Shown: positions 18,101-26,829, counted from the stretch's first letter. The stretch: DNA of 64,000 bases from Cryobacterium sp. M96 (GCF_002929845.1 NZ_PJJS01000050.1:1-64000), one strand, 5' to 3'. Notes: generated from the letters alone by a model not told the origin. A program made the numbers and translations.

Positions 18101-18477
18101 ACGGGCGGGCGGTCATCGTCGACCTGAAGACGGGCCGCGGCGACCCGATCAGCGACGCCGGGGTGGCCCTGCACCCGCAGCTCGGCGCCTACCAGCTCGC
18201 GTTCAGCGAGGGTGCCATCGAGAACATCCCCGCCGGAATGCCGCTCGCCGGCGCTCGCCTCCTGATCGTGTCCAGCGGCACGGTCAAGCAGAATTACCGC
18301 AATCCCACCCAGTCCACCTTCACCCCTGAGGAGCTTGCGGCCTTCCGCAGCCGGGTCGGTTGGGACGCCGCCGGCATGGGCGGCGCCACCTTCCTCGCCG
18401 AAATCAGTTCCCACTGCCTCGACCCGCGCTCGCACGGGTCCTGCCGAATCCACGTCATCAAGCAGGTCAGCTCATGA
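15163..18477 (+). CDS. adnA: AdnA subunit of the AdnAB helicase-nuclease
   Basis: A 1104-residue UvrD-like motor fused to a RecB-type nuclease. Walker A is GAPGTGKT (49-56). Motif II reads LLDDAQE instead of DExQ, and motif III is degenerate (FGDPDISTGSFHG), as I recall for mycobacterial AdnA, the weaker motor of the pair. The nuclease signature IVDLKTGR is near residue 985. Cysteines that could hold an Fe-S cluster occur in FETCPLHW and in the last ~20 residues (SSHCLDPRSHGSCRIH). An Asp/Glu/His/Gln-rich insert lies at about 147-185. With AdnB it would resect double-strand breaks. GTG start; the stop overlaps the adnB start (ATGA). Confidence 0.9.
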   Translation: MTTLGLPLRTEQETVVLDDSQRAVLALVAQPALPGGRRHTSGVSASVIGAPGTGKTTTLVELVAECVRGHGYSPSEVLVLVPTRTGATALRDRLALRLGVPTNGPLARTANSVAFQIVRDALARAGGAAPTLLTGGEQDQIIAELLEGHRQDHAEAQQAEAQGGSQHIESHPESRHAAPDWPDSLGADVRSLRGFRTQLRDLMMRAVEYGVTPEALAALGRSEQRPEWVAAAEFIRGYDDVKDQSRPGQYDSTELAQFAAAIVARAPAGSAALGSLGSLRLILLDDAQELTQANLTLLAQFAARGVGVIAFGDPDISTGSFHGAHPDALGRLGAYLSGAVLPTLVLSTVYRHDAAIRGVVRGLTHRIGAASAGTQRFAVGVADPAAQAVQPGGKADQAEPAGEPKPVQTMLADSPADQLAVIARRLRERHVLGGIPWGQMAVVVRSGSLVPALSKGLAALEVPTQVSSAQTALRDDYAVRAFILALEVTLGRTPLGPEEATLLLRGPLGGLDPITLRRLRAALRQQELSSDRNRSADELLVEALGDPGLFAAIDNRTARRAASCGESLRAAAVEYAAGATIEELLWGLWQRSGLAREWKDQSTGTGIVADEANHNLDAVVELFSAAQRYVERTPTAPPVLFLEHLVDTDVPEDTLAPRALGDAVIVSTPSGLIGREFDVVVIAGVQENVWPDLRIRGSLLGGGDLAALAAGRRPEEAGARTTVLHDELRMFAQAASRARSELLVTAIDNEENQPSVFLRLLPKPAPRTAPEPGDISRYPLSLRGLVGRLRRDLTRGTAAHGDEAASRATDAAATLARLARENVVGAAPDQWYGLNEPSTVRPLNDREAGDAPVRVSPSRMAAFETCPLHWVIGQVGGGTSNTAANLGTIIHKVMEDSTSHSPDALWKGVEARWGELQFDADWQSRVQKVEARALTDRLASYLLDFEHGGGSLLSAEGTFQLDVDGAVLSGTVDRVERLGDGRAVIVDLKTGRGDPISDAGVALHPQLGAYQLAFSEGAIENIPAGMPLAGARLLIVSSGTVKQNYRNPTQSTFTPEELAAFRSRVGWDAAGMGGATFLAEISSHCLDPRSHGSCRIHVIKQVSS

Positions 18478-21400
18478 ACCAGTCCGTCACCCCGCCGCCC
18501 ATCTCGGCCCGCCAGATCGCTGCGACGCTGGGCATGTTCCCCCCCACGGATGAACAGCAGGCCGTGATCGAGGCGCCGTTGACGCCCACCCTCGTGGTGG
18601 CTGGGGCCGGCAGCGGCAAGACCGAGACCATGGCCAATCGGGTGCTCTGGCTGCTCGCCAACGGGCACGCCCGGCCCGACCAGATCCTCGGCCTCACCTT
18701 CACCCGCAAGGCCGCCGGCGAACTGTCCGAGCGCATCCGCGACCGCATCGACCAGCTCGACGCGCAGGGGCTGCTGCCGAAGCCGCCGGCGCCCGCAGCG
18801 GGGGTAGTCACGATCGATTCCTCCGACCTGTTCAACATGCCCACGGTGTCGACGTACAACTCGTTCGCCAGCCGCCTGTTCACCGACAACGCCCTGCTCC
18901 TCGGGCGCGAACCCGAGTCGGTGCTTCTCAGCGAGACCAGCGCCTGGCTGCTGGCCCGCCGAGTGGTGATCGAGCACGGCGACAGCCGGCTCGTACCCTT
19001 CGGCAAGAAGCTCGACGCGGTGACGGATGCCGTGCTCGCCTTCAGCCGTTCCCTCGCCGAGAACCCCCCGCCCGTTGTTCCAGGCGTTCCGGCCGCGCCG
19101 CACGACTTGACCGGCCTCTCCGCCGGCTTCGGCTATCTGCGAGACCTGCCCTACGGCAACCCGCGCAAAAAGATCCCGTATGCCTCGGTCGCCGAGTCAC
19201 TCGCGGCGGTGGAGCCGCTGCCGGTTCTGTTCGAGCTCGCCGAACGCTTCGCAGTGGAGAAGCGCCGGCTCGGGCTGATCGAGTTCTCCGACCAGGTGGC
19301 TCTCGCCCTGCAGGTCTGCCAGAAGACCCTGCAGGTCGTCGCTCGCTACCGCGACCAGTACCGGGTGGTGCTGCTCGACGAATACCAGGACACCTCGGTG
19401 CTGCAGACCGAGCTGCTGCACACCCTCTTCAGCCGGCATCCGGTGATGGCCGTCGGTGACCCGCACCAGTCCATTTACGGCTGGCGCGGGGCCAGCTCGG
19501 CGAACCTGCTGGGTTTCTCGCAGAGCTTCGCCGGACTCTCCAACCGCCAGTCGCCGTCGATGAGCCTCTCCGTCACCTGGCGCAACCCGGTCACGGTGCT
19601 CGACACCGCGAACGCGCTGGTGGCGCCGCTGAGCGAGGCGCTCCGGGCCCGGCCCGACGGCATCCAGGTCGACACCCTCGCGGTGCCGGCCGGTAAGGCG
19701 AACGGGCGGGTCGAGGCGTCGATGCTGGAGACCATCGCCGACGAGGCCCGGGTCGTGGCGGACTGGTTCGCCACGCGCCTCACCAGCGGCACTGACAAGT
19801 CCGGCGCGATGCTCTTCCGGGCCCGGCGCGAGATGGAGTTCTTCGCCGAGGTGCTGCGGGAGCAAGGCGTCCGCGCCCACGTGCTCGGCCTCGGCGGCCT
19901 GCTCTCCACCCCGGAGGTCACCGACGTCATCTGCGTGCTGCGGGTCGTGCACGATCCCGCCGCCGGCAGCGAACTGGTGCGACTGCTCGCCAGCGGTCGC
20001 TACCGGGTCGGCCCCCGCGACCTGCAGCACCTCGCGGCCGTGGCGCGCTGGCTGGCGGCACACGACTGGGCCCAGCAGGCGGTGACACAGGAACTCAAAG
20101 ACAAGATGCGGGCATCCGTCGCCGTCGACGAGGGCGCGTCGCTCGTCGACGCCCTCGACTTCGTGGCTGCCGCCCCCGAGACCCACGGGCAGCTCGCGGG
20201 CTTCAGCGACACCGGCCGGGCCCGGGTGCGGGCCGCCGGCCGCCAGCTGGCCTGGCTGCGCGCGCGGGCCGGCCTGCCGCTGCTGGACTTCGTGCGGCTG
20301 ATCGAGCAGGAGCTCCTGCTCGACGTGGAACTCGTCGCCAACGAGACCAACGGCCTGGGCCTCGCGAACCTCTACGCTTTCCACGACACGGTCTCCGCCT
20401 TCCTTGCCAGCGACGAGGTCGGCAGCCTCGCCGGTTTCCTGCGCTGGCTGGGCAGGGCCGCCGCCTACGACGACCTGGGCCCGCGGATCGAGCCGGGCGA
20501 GAGCGGCACCGTGCAACTGCTCACCATCCACGGGGCCAAGGGGCTCGAGTGGGACTATGTGGCCATCCCCAACCTGACCGAGAAGAGCCTGCCGGCTCAG
20601 ACCCGGGACGGGGCCGGCTGGCTGAAGTTCGGCGAGCTGCCCTACCCGTTCCGCGGCGACCGGGCCGAGCTGCCCGAGCTCGCCTGGCAGGAGCATGAGA
20701 CCCAGCTGTCGTTCGACACAGAATTTCAAGCGTACAAAGAGCAGCTCGCCGCCCGCCACGACGACGAGGAGCGGCGCCTGATCTATGTGGCCACGACCCG
20801 CGCCCAGGAGGAGCTGCTGCTCACCGGATCGTACTGGGGCGGCGGCAGCACCGTGCGCGCCCCCAGTCGGTACCTCGAAGAGCTCGCCGAGGCCGGGCTG
20901 ATCGCCGCGCTGCCGGAGGGCAGCGAGCACGACGAGAAACCCGACACCGGGGAGGGCGTCGACGAGCACTGGCCCTTCGACCCGCTCGGCACGCGGCGGC
21001 CCCTCGTCGAGGCCGCGGCCGCCCGGGTGCGCGCCGAAGCGCAGAGCGAACGCGACACCCGGTGGTCCCACGCGGTCACCCTGCTGCTCGAGGAACGGAT
21101 GCTGCGCCTCGCCGGCGTGGGCGCCGTCCCGCTGCCCACGCGCATTCCGGCTTCCCGGTTCAAGGACTACATCGACGACCCGGTGGGGGTGGCCGCCGCC
21201 CTGCGCCGCCCCATGCCCGAGCGACCGTACCGGGCCACCCGGCTGGGCACCCTGTTCCACTCCTGGGTGGAACAGCGCGCCGGCGGGGCGTCGGGCGGCG
21301 ACCTGATCGACGCGGACGAGAGCGAACTGGACCTCGGTGACCAGGGCCCCGATGACCTCGACCTCGACCAGAACCAGCCGCTGGAGCAGGCCCAGCTCGA

Positions 21401-21902
21401 ACGGCTGCAGCGTACCTTCGAGCACTCGCCGTGGGCGTCGGTGCAGCCCGAAGAGGTCGAGATCGAGATCCACCACGTGCTGGCCGGGCAGGTCTTCGTG
21501 TGCAAGCTCGACGCGGTCTACCGCACCGAGACGGGCTACCAGGTCGTCGACTGGAAGACCGGCCGGGCGCCTTCGAGCGCCGCGGACCTCGAGCTCAAGC
21601 AGACCCAGCTGGCCCTGTACCGGCTCGCCTATGCGCGCTGGAAGGGCATCGACCCGGAGATCGTCGACGCGGTGTTCTACTTCGTCGCGGACGACACGAT
21701 CGTCGCCCCCGACCGGCTTTACTCCGAGGAGGACCTGGTGCGGGCCTGGTCGTCCGTTCGACTGAAGGCGGTATCGCCCACGGTGTCGAGCGCGCCGGTG
21801 GTGGCATCGTCGGCCGATGACGATGACGACGAGCCTGGACCCGAACCGGAGCCGGTCTCGTCGTCGTCCTCGAACTCGCCGCCGAACTCCGACAGGTTGT
21901 AG
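18474..21902 (+). CDS. adnB: AdnB subunit of the AdnAB helicase-nuclease
   Basis: A 1142-residue UvrD-like helicase with a C-terminal RecB-type nuclease. Walker A AGAGSGKT (43-50), motif Ia LTFTRKAAGEL, motif II LLDEYQDTS, motif III GDPHQSIYGWRGA, motif V IHGAKGLEWDYVAIP and motif VI YVATTRAQEE are all canonical, so this is the active motor. The nuclease motif VVDWKTGR is near residue 1027. The C-terminal ~60 residues are low complexity (Asp, Glu, Pro, then Ser/Asn) and overlap the 3' end of a convergent gene by 184 bp. The start ATG at 18474 is chosen for its 4-bp overlap with adnA. Confidence 0.92.
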   Translation: MNQSVTPPPISARQIAATLGMFPPTDEQQAVIEAPLTPTLVVAGAGSGKTETMANRVLWLLANGHARPDQILGLTFTRKAAGELSERIRDRIDQLDAQGLLPKPPAPAAGVVTIDSSDLFNMPTVSTYNSFASRLFTDNALLLGREPESVLLSETSAWLLARRVVIEHGDSRLVPFGKKLDAVTDAVLAFSRSLAENPPPVVPGVPAAPHDLTGLSAGFGYLRDLPYGNPRKKIPYASVAESLAAVEPLPVLFELAERFAVEKRRLGLIEFSDQVALALQVCQKTLQVVARYRDQYRVVLLDEYQDTSVLQTELLHTLFSRHPVMAVGDPHQSIYGWRGASSANLLGFSQSFAGLSNRQSPSMSLSVTWRNPVTVLDTANALVAPLSEALRARPDGIQVDTLAVPAGKANGRVEASMLETIADEARVVADWFATRLTSGTDKSGAMLFRARREMEFFAEVLREQGVRAHVLGLGGLLSTPEVTDVICVLRVVHDPAAGSELVRLLASGRYRVGPRDLQHLAAVARWLAAHDWAQQAVTQELKDKMRASVAVDEGASLVDALDFVAAAPETHGQLAGFSDTGRARVRAAGRQLAWLRARAGLPLLDFVRLIEQELLLDVELVANETNGLGLANLYAFHDTVSAFLASDEVGSLAGFLRWLGRAAAYDDLGPRIEPGESGTVQLLTIHGAKGLEWDYVAIPNLTEKSLPAQTRDGAGWLKFGELPYPFRGDRAELPELAWQEHETQLSFDTEFQAYKEQLAARHDDEERRLIYVATTRAQEELLLTGSYWGGGSTVRAPSRYLEELAEAGLIAALPEGSEHDEKPDTGEGVDEHWPFDPLGTRRPLVEAAAARVRAEAQSERDTRWSHAVTLLLEERMLRLAGVGAVPLPTRIPASRFKDYIDDPVGVAAALRRPMPERPYRATRLGTLFHSWVEQRAGGASGGDLIDADESELDLGDQGPDDLDLDQNQPLEQAQLERLQRTFEHSPWASVQPEEVEIEIHHVLAGQVFVCKLDAVYRTETGYQVVDWKTGRAPSSAADLELKQTQLALYRLAYARWKGIDPEIVDAVFYFVADDTIVAPDRLYSEEDLVRAWSSVRLKAVSPTVSSAPVVASSADDDDDEPGPEPEPVSSSSSNSPPNSDRL

Positions 21903-22948
21903 GCGTCGGTGTGCATGGAACCACCCAGGTCGCGGCGGGGGATGCCGCGCGGTGTGGACTTGAGCATGCTCTCCACCCCGGCAACATCGAGGATCGGGCC
22001 GGTGGCCGGTGACAACGGATGCGACGTAGCCTGGTGCACGTTGTCCACCAGACCGTCGAGCATGGCCACGGCGTCGTCGACGATCCCCTGGCTGCGCGTG
22101 TCCGTGCCGTGCAGCAGCCAGCGGGCCAGCTCCAGCTCGGCGTAGAGCATCGCGCGCTGCGTGATCCTCGGGTCGTTGCCCTGGCGGGCCGACGCGTACG
22201 ACGCGACGGCGGTCTCGCCGGCCGCCCCGCGGGAGGAAAGCAGCCAGTGCAGGTCGCGGGCCGGGTCGCCCACGCTCAGGGCGGACCAGCCGAGAACCCC
22301 GGAGACGGAGTCGTCGGTGATCAGGAACGAGTCAGCCGACAACGACCCGTGCACCACGCAGGGCGCGAACTGCCAGAGCCCGTCGTCGTCGGTGGCCTGT
22401 TCCCAGCGGCGCAGGATCGCGGCGGGCAGGTAGCCGGTGGTGGCCGCCCGGTCGATCAAGGTGATGGTTCCGGTACGGCATTCCTGAGCGCTCTGCTGAG
22501 GCAACCCGGCGGTGCCGACGAAGGCCGTCGGCAGTGAGTGCACCGCGGCGATGGCGCGGCCGATCGAACCGGACACGCCCGCGTGGCCGGTGAGGGCATC
22601 CGCGTCGAAGGAATCGCCCTCCAAAAACTCGTAGACGACGGCCCGGGTGCCGCTGAGCGGCGCCTGGCCCACGAACTGCGGCACGTCGAAGGGGAGCCGG
22701 CTGCGGTTGCCGACGGTGAGCGCGCGCAGGGCTACCAGATCGGCGGACTGCTCGGTTTCGGCGGCCTGCGAGGCGGGGACCCGGATGATGAGGGCACGGT
22801 CGTCGCGGTCGATCAGCAGTGCGGATTCGAACGCGCCGCTGGCTCCTCGAGAACGCGCGACGGTGCCGTGCAGACGCACCTGGACGACGTCGAGACCGGG
22901 GACGGCGGCAGTGGCCAGCGCGGCTAGAGTGAGAGGTGATCTGACCAT
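21719..22948 (-). CDS. Phosphotransferase-fold protein with degenerate active site (predicted pseudokinase)
   Basis: A 409-residue protein with the aminoglycoside/macrolide phosphotransferase fold. The catalytic loop that should read HGD(x4)N reads HGSLSADSF (200-208), so the catalytic Asp is Ser and the Asn is lost. The metal-binding loop that should read IDW...GDP reads VLGWSALSVGDP (218-229), with the Asp replaced by Gly. The rest of the fold, including VVYEFLEGDSF and the RDLHWLL after GDP, is intact, so this looks like a maintained non-catalytic kinase fold rather than a pseudogene. The tail is Gly/Ser-rich and overlaps adnB tail-to-tail. A DNA-repair link is inferred from position only. 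Confidence 0.78.
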   Translation of the reverse strand: MVRSPLTLAALATAAVPGLDVVQVRLHGTVARSRGASGAFESALLIDRDDRALIIRVPASQAAETEQSADLVALRALTVGNRSRLPFDVPQFVGQAPLSGTRAVVYEFLEGDSFDADALTGHAGVSGSIGRAIAAVHSLPTAFVGTAGLPQQSAQECRTGTITLIDRAATTGYLPAAILRRWEQATDDDGLWQFAPCVVHGSLSADSFLITDDSVSGVLGWSALSVGDPARDLHWLLSSRGAAGETAVASYASARQGNDPRITQRAMLYAELELARWLLHGTDTRSQGIVDDAVAMLDGLVDNVHQATSHPLSPATGPILDVAGVESMLKSTPRGIPRRDLGGSMHTDAYNLSEFGGEFEDDDETGSGSGPGSSSSSSADDATTGALDTVGDTAFSRTDDQARTRSSSE

Positions 22949-23037
22949 ACTTCTAGGTTAGGTCGACTTCCCCTCGGCGCGGTTGTTCGCCACGCCTCGA
23001 CACAACTTCGGCAGTCTGTCCGAGACCGAGGAGCACC

Positions 23038-24006
23038 ATGTCGTTTGCGTTCACCTCCCGTCTGCCGCTTTCCCGTCACGCGGTCGACCGTGACGGCGAG
23101 GCGCGCGCCACCCCCGGGTTGCTCAACACGCTGCAGACGGATGCCGGCACGCGCCTGCTCGTGCTGTGGCGAGGCTCCGCGCTGATGGAGGCCGCCGCCC
23201 CCGCCCGACTGCGCCTGCTGGCTCCCGACCGAGTTCCCGCCGGCGAGTTCCGGCTCTACCTCGGCCGTTCCCTGGCCGAAGATGCGCCGGAGCCCGTGGG
23301 CACCCCGCTGGTCGCGGCCGTGCTGACCGACGAGGAGGCCCTGGCGCTCGAACCCGACGAGTCCCTCTGGGTGTCCCTGCGCCCTGTGGCGACCACCCTG
23401 TCCGACCGCGACGCGGGACTGTTCACCGAGACGCTCGGCGTCGTGAACTGGCACGACTCCCACGCCCACTGCCCGCGCTGCGGCACGGCCACCCTGATCG
23501 AGAACGCCGGTTGGACGAGGCGCTGCCCCGACTGCGGCGGCCAGGTGTTCCCGCGCACCGACCCGGCCGTGATCGTGCTGATCACCGACGCCGACGACCG
23601 CATCCTGCTCGGCTCGAACGCCCTCTGGGAGGGCAACCGCTACTCGCTCCTGGCCGGTTTCGTCGAACCGGGCGAGTCGCTCGAGGCGGCCGTCATCCGG
23701 GAGATGTTCGAGGAATCCGGCCTGCGCGTGGCCGACCCGGTCTACCTCGGCTCCCAGCCGTGGCCGTTCCCGGCCTCGATCATGTTCGGCTTCACGGCCC
23801 GGCTCGCCGACGGCCAGGCTCCGGCGGCCCTGCTCCCCGACGGGGAGGAGATCCTCGACCTGCGCTGGTTCAGCCGCGACGAGCTACGGGCCTCCGGCGA
23901 CGTCATCATCCTGCCCGGCCGTTCCTCGATCGCCCGGGTGATCATCGAGCACTGGCTCGGCGAACCCCTCGACTTCGGCCCCGACAAGGTGCACGGATGG
24001 CGCTGA
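23038..24006 (+). CDS. nudC: NADH pyrophosphatase / NAD-cap decapping NUDIX hydrolase
   Basis: A 322-residue protein with the NudC layout: a beta-rich N-terminal domain, a zinc ribbon (CPRCGTA...CPDCGG, about 148-173), a NUDIX box GFVEPGESLEAAVIREMFEESGL (about 207-229) and the subfamily signature SQPWPFPASIMFGF right after it. It hydrolyses NAD(H) to NMN(H) and AMP and, in characterised members, removes NAD caps from RNA. ATG at 23038 follows GAGGAG. It overlaps uvrD2 by 10 bp; the nudC-uvrD2 order is conserved in mycobacteria. Confidence 0.93.
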   Translation: MSFAFTSRLPLSRHAVDRDGEARATPGLLNTLQTDAGTRLLVLWRGSALMEAAAPARLRLLAPDRVPAGEFRLYLGRSLAEDAPEPVGTPLVAAVLTDEEALALEPDESLWVSLRPVATTLSDRDAGLFTETLGVVNWHDSHAHCPRCGTATLIENAGWTRRCPDCGGQVFPRTDPAVIVLITDADDRILLGSNALWEGNRYSLLAGFVEPGESLEAAVIREMFEESGLRVADPVYLGSQPWPFPASIMFGFTARLADGQAPAALLPDGEEILDLRWFSRDELRASGDVIILPGRSSIARVIIEHWLGEPLDFGPDKVHGWR

Positions 24007-25712
24007 CCGCCGGTTCCCTGCTGGCCGGCCTCGACGACCAGCAGCGGGTGGCGGCCGAGGCGCTCGTGGGTCCGGTGTGCATGCTCGCCGGCGCCGGCAC
24101 CGGCAAGACCCGGGCCATCACCCACCGCATCGCCTACGGCGTGATGACCGGCGCGTACTCGCCGAACCGGGTGATGGCCCTCACCTTCACGGCGCGCGCC
24201 GCCGCGGAGCTGCGCGGCCGGCTGCGCCAACTCGGCGCCGGGGGCGTCGCCGCCCGCACGTTCCACTCGGCGGCCCTGTCGCAGCTGAACTATTTCTGGC
24301 CGCACGTCGTCGGCGGCCAGGCGCCCCGCATCCTCGACGGCAAGGGCCGTCTGCTCGGGCACGCCGCCGAAACCCTGAAGCTCAAGCTGGACACGGCCAC
24401 CCTGCGCGACCTGGCCGCGGAGATCGAGTGGCGAAAGACCTCCGGAATCGGCATTGAGGCGTATGGGGCCGGCATCGCCAAGCGCAGCCTGCCCGGCCGG
24501 CTCGACGTGGACCAGGTGCTGGCCATGATGGAGTCCTACGAGCGCCTCAAGGACGACCGCAAGCAGATCGACTTCGAGGATGTGCTCCTGGCGATGGCCG
24601 GGATGATCGAGGCCGAGCCATCCGTCGCCCTACAGGTGCGCGAGCAGTACCGTTTCTTCGTCGTCGACGAATACCAGGACGTCTCCCCGCTTCAGCACGA
24701 CCTGCTCTCGCTCTGGCTGGGCCAGCGCCGCGACCTCTGCGTCGTCGGGGACGCCAGCCAGACCATCTACTCCTTCGCGGGCGCCCGCAGCGACTACCTG
24801 CTCGACTTCCCCAAGCGGTGGGAGGACGCCACCGTCGTGCGCCTCGAGCAGAACTACCGGTCGACGGGGTCGATCGTCGCCACGGCCAACCAGCTCATGC
24901 GCGGGCGGACCGGCGCCCTCACCCTGCGCGCCCACGCCAGCGAAATCGGCACCGAGCCGGGTGTGCGCGAGTACCCGAACGACATGGCCGAGGCCCGCGG
25001 CGTCGCCCAGAACATCGTCGAGCTGATCGAGGGCGGCACCCGCCCGGAGGACATCGCTGTGCTGTTCCGGGTGAACGTGCAGGCCGCCTTCCTCGAAACT
25101 GCCCTCGGCGACGTCGGGGTGAGCTATCAGATCCGCGGGTCGAAGCGCTTCTTCGACCTGGCTGAGGTCAAGCAGGCGGTGATGCAGCTGCGCGCGGCAT
25201 CCGTCTCGATCATCGGCGAACCGCTGTTCAAATCCGTCAGTGACGTGCTGCGCTCCCTCGGCTGGAGCCAGAGTGCGCCGGAGGCCCAGGGCGCGGTGCG
25301 CGACCGGTGGGAGTCGCTTAACGCGATCATGGGCCTCGTCGACCAGGCAGCCCCAGAGACCACATTCCGCCAGTTCACCGACGAGCTGATGGAGCGCCAG
25401 GCCGGCCAGCACGAACCCACGGTGTCCGCGGTGACCCTGGCGACGCTGCACTCGGCGAAGGGCCTCGAATGGGACGCCGTCTTCCTGATCGGTCTGTCCG
25501 AGGGACTCGTGCCGATCAGCTACGCAGGCACTTTCGAGCAGATCGACGAGGAACGCCGGCTGCTCTACGTGGGCATCACCCGGGCACGCAAACGGCTGTC
25601 CCTGAGCTGGTCTGCTGCGGGCCACCAGCAGCGCAGCCCCAGAGAGCGTTCCCGGTTCCTGTCCGAGATCGGCGCCCGAGGCGTGCGTGCGCCCGCCGCC
25701 CGCGGCTCCTGA
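23997..25712 (+). CDS. uvrD2: UvrD2-type DNA helicase, short form
   Basis: A 571-residue superfamily 1 helicase: Walker A AGAGTGKT (31-38), LTFTARAAAEL, VVDEYQDVS, GDASQTIYSFAGA, QNYRSTGSIV, LHSAKGLEWDAVFLIGL and YVGITRARKRL are complete. Mycobacterial UvrD2 has an additional HRDC domain and tetracysteine module and is about 700 residues; this protein stops at KRLSLSW...RSRFLSEIG soon after motif VI and lacks them. The ATG at 23997 lies inside the end of nudC, indicating coupled translation. Confidence 0.85.
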   Translation: MALTAGSLLAGLDDQQRVAAEALVGPVCMLAGAGTGKTRAITHRIAYGVMTGAYSPNRVMALTFTARAAAELRGRLRQLGAGGVAARTFHSAALSQLNYFWPHVVGGQAPRILDGKGRLLGHAAETLKLKLDTATLRDLAAEIEWRKTSGIGIEAYGAGIAKRSLPGRLDVDQVLAMMESYERLKDDRKQIDFEDVLLAMAGMIEAEPSVALQVREQYRFFVVDEYQDVSPLQHDLLSLWLGQRRDLCVVGDASQTIYSFAGARSDYLLDFPKRWEDATVVRLEQNYRSTGSIVATANQLMRGRTGALTLRAHASEIGTEPGVREYPNDMAEARGVAQNIVELIEGGTRPEDIAVLFRVNVQAAFLETALGDVGVSYQIRGSKRFFDLAEVKQAVMQLRAASVSIIGEPLFKSVSDVLRSLGWSQSAPEAQGAVRDRWESLNAIMGLVDQAAPETTFRQFTDELMERQAGQHEPTVSAVTLATLHSAKGLEWDAVFLIGLSEGLVPISYAGTFEQIDEERRLLYVGITRARKRLSLSWSAAGHQQRSPRERSRFLSEIGARGVRAPAARGS

Positions 25713-25737
25713 GACCGGCGCGGGGTAGCCTCGGGGC

Positions 25738-26478
25738 GTGCCCACTTTTCCGTTCACCCGCCTGGCTGCGGTGCCCTACGCGCCATTACTGGTGACGCAG
25801 GCACGCCGGCTGCGCCGCGACACGCCCCGGTTGCCCGACGCCGCCCTCCCGTGGACCGGTTCCCGGCCCGGCCCCGACCCGCTGCGCATCCTCGTGCTCG
25901 GCGACTCGACCGCCGCCGGCGTGGGCGCCGAGACCCAAAGCGAGGCCCTTCCGGGCTGGATCGCCCACGAGGTGGCCGAGCGCTGGGGCCGCGGCAGCAC
26001 GTGGCGGGCGATCGGTGAGAACGGCGCCACGGCCCGGGACGTGCGCGAGCGCTTCCTGACGGACGCCGCCGCCGTGCCCTTCGACCTGGCCCTGCTGACC
26101 ATCGGCGCGAACGATGCGCTGGGGCTGCGCTCCCGAAACGCCTTCACGAACGATGTGCGTCGAATCGTGCTCGCCCTGCGGGCCGCGGCGCCGCAGGCGG
26201 CCGTGCTCGTGTCGCTGATGCCGCGCTTCGACCGCTTCGCGCTGCTGCCCGAACCCCTGCGCGCCACCCTCGCGCGGCACGCCGCGAGCCTCGACACCGG
26301 CGCCCGCCTGGCCGTCGAGGGTCTCGACGGGGTCGTCGCGATCCCGACCCCGCCGCCCTACGTCGAGGGTTTCTTCGCCAGCGACGAGTTCCACCCGAGC
26401 GCGCGCGGCTACCGCCTCTGGGCCCGGTTCGTCTTCGACTCCGCGCCCGGCCTCCGACTCGACCGCCCGGTCGGCTGA
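25738..26478 (+). CDS. SGNH/GDSL-family hydrolase
   Basis: A 246-residue esterase/lipase-like protein. Block I LVLGDSTAAGVG places the nucleophile Ser at residue 57, the oxyanion Gly/Asn are in GENGAT and IGANDALG, and block V DEFHPSARGY supplies the Asp and His. A hydrophobic N-terminal stretch is weak, so the location is uncertain. GTG start at 25738, 25 bp after uvrD2 and possibly in the same transcript. Confidence 0.82.
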   Translation: MPTFPFTRLAAVPYAPLLVTQARRLRRDTPRLPDAALPWTGSRPGPDPLRILVLGDSTAAGVGAETQSEALPGWIAHEVAERWGRGSTWRAIGENGATARDVRERFLTDAAAVPFDLALLTIGANDALGLRSRNAFTNDVRRIVLALRAAAPQAAVLVSLMPRFDRFALLPEPLRATLARHAASLDTGARLAVEGLDGVVAIPTPPPYVEGFFASDEFHPSARGYRLWARFVFDSAPGLRLDRPVG

Positions 26479-26487
26479 GAGCACCTG

Positions 26488-26783
26488 ATGGCCCTGCTCC
26501 GTAGCCTGGACGAGGTTGTCGCGGTCGTCCGGGCGGTCGAACTCGAACGCACCCGGCAGGCGACGGATGCCGGCTCGCGCACCCTCGTCGGCCTGGCCGG
26601 CGCCCCGGGATCGGAAAGTCGACCGTGGGGGAGGCGCTGGTCGCCCGGCTGAACGCCGGCGCCTCGTGGTGGTGGAGGGCAACTACCTGCTGCACGGCGA
26701 GGGCGGTTGGGCCGAAGCCCGGCCGCTGCTCGACCTGACCCTGGTCGTGGGGCTGGAGCGGGGCATCCGGCTCGCCCGAGCCT
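26488..26783 (+). pseudogene. Broken P-loop nucleoside/sugar kinase (uridine-kinase-like)
   Basis: The first 44 codons read an intact start (MALLRSLDEVVAVVRA... then LVGLAGAPG). The Walker A that should read GxPGSGKST is broken by a missing base near 26610: the next frame continues GKSTVGEALVARLNAG. About 100 residues are then missing before the C-terminal fragment VVVEGNYLLHGEGGWAEARPLLDLT, a segment typical of the nucleoside/nucleotide kinase family related to PRK09270. One frameshift plus one internal deletion. Confidence 0.75.
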
Positions 26784-26829
26784 GATCTGGGCCCCGGTCT
26801 GCGACCGGGTCTGACCTGGACCTGTCCGG

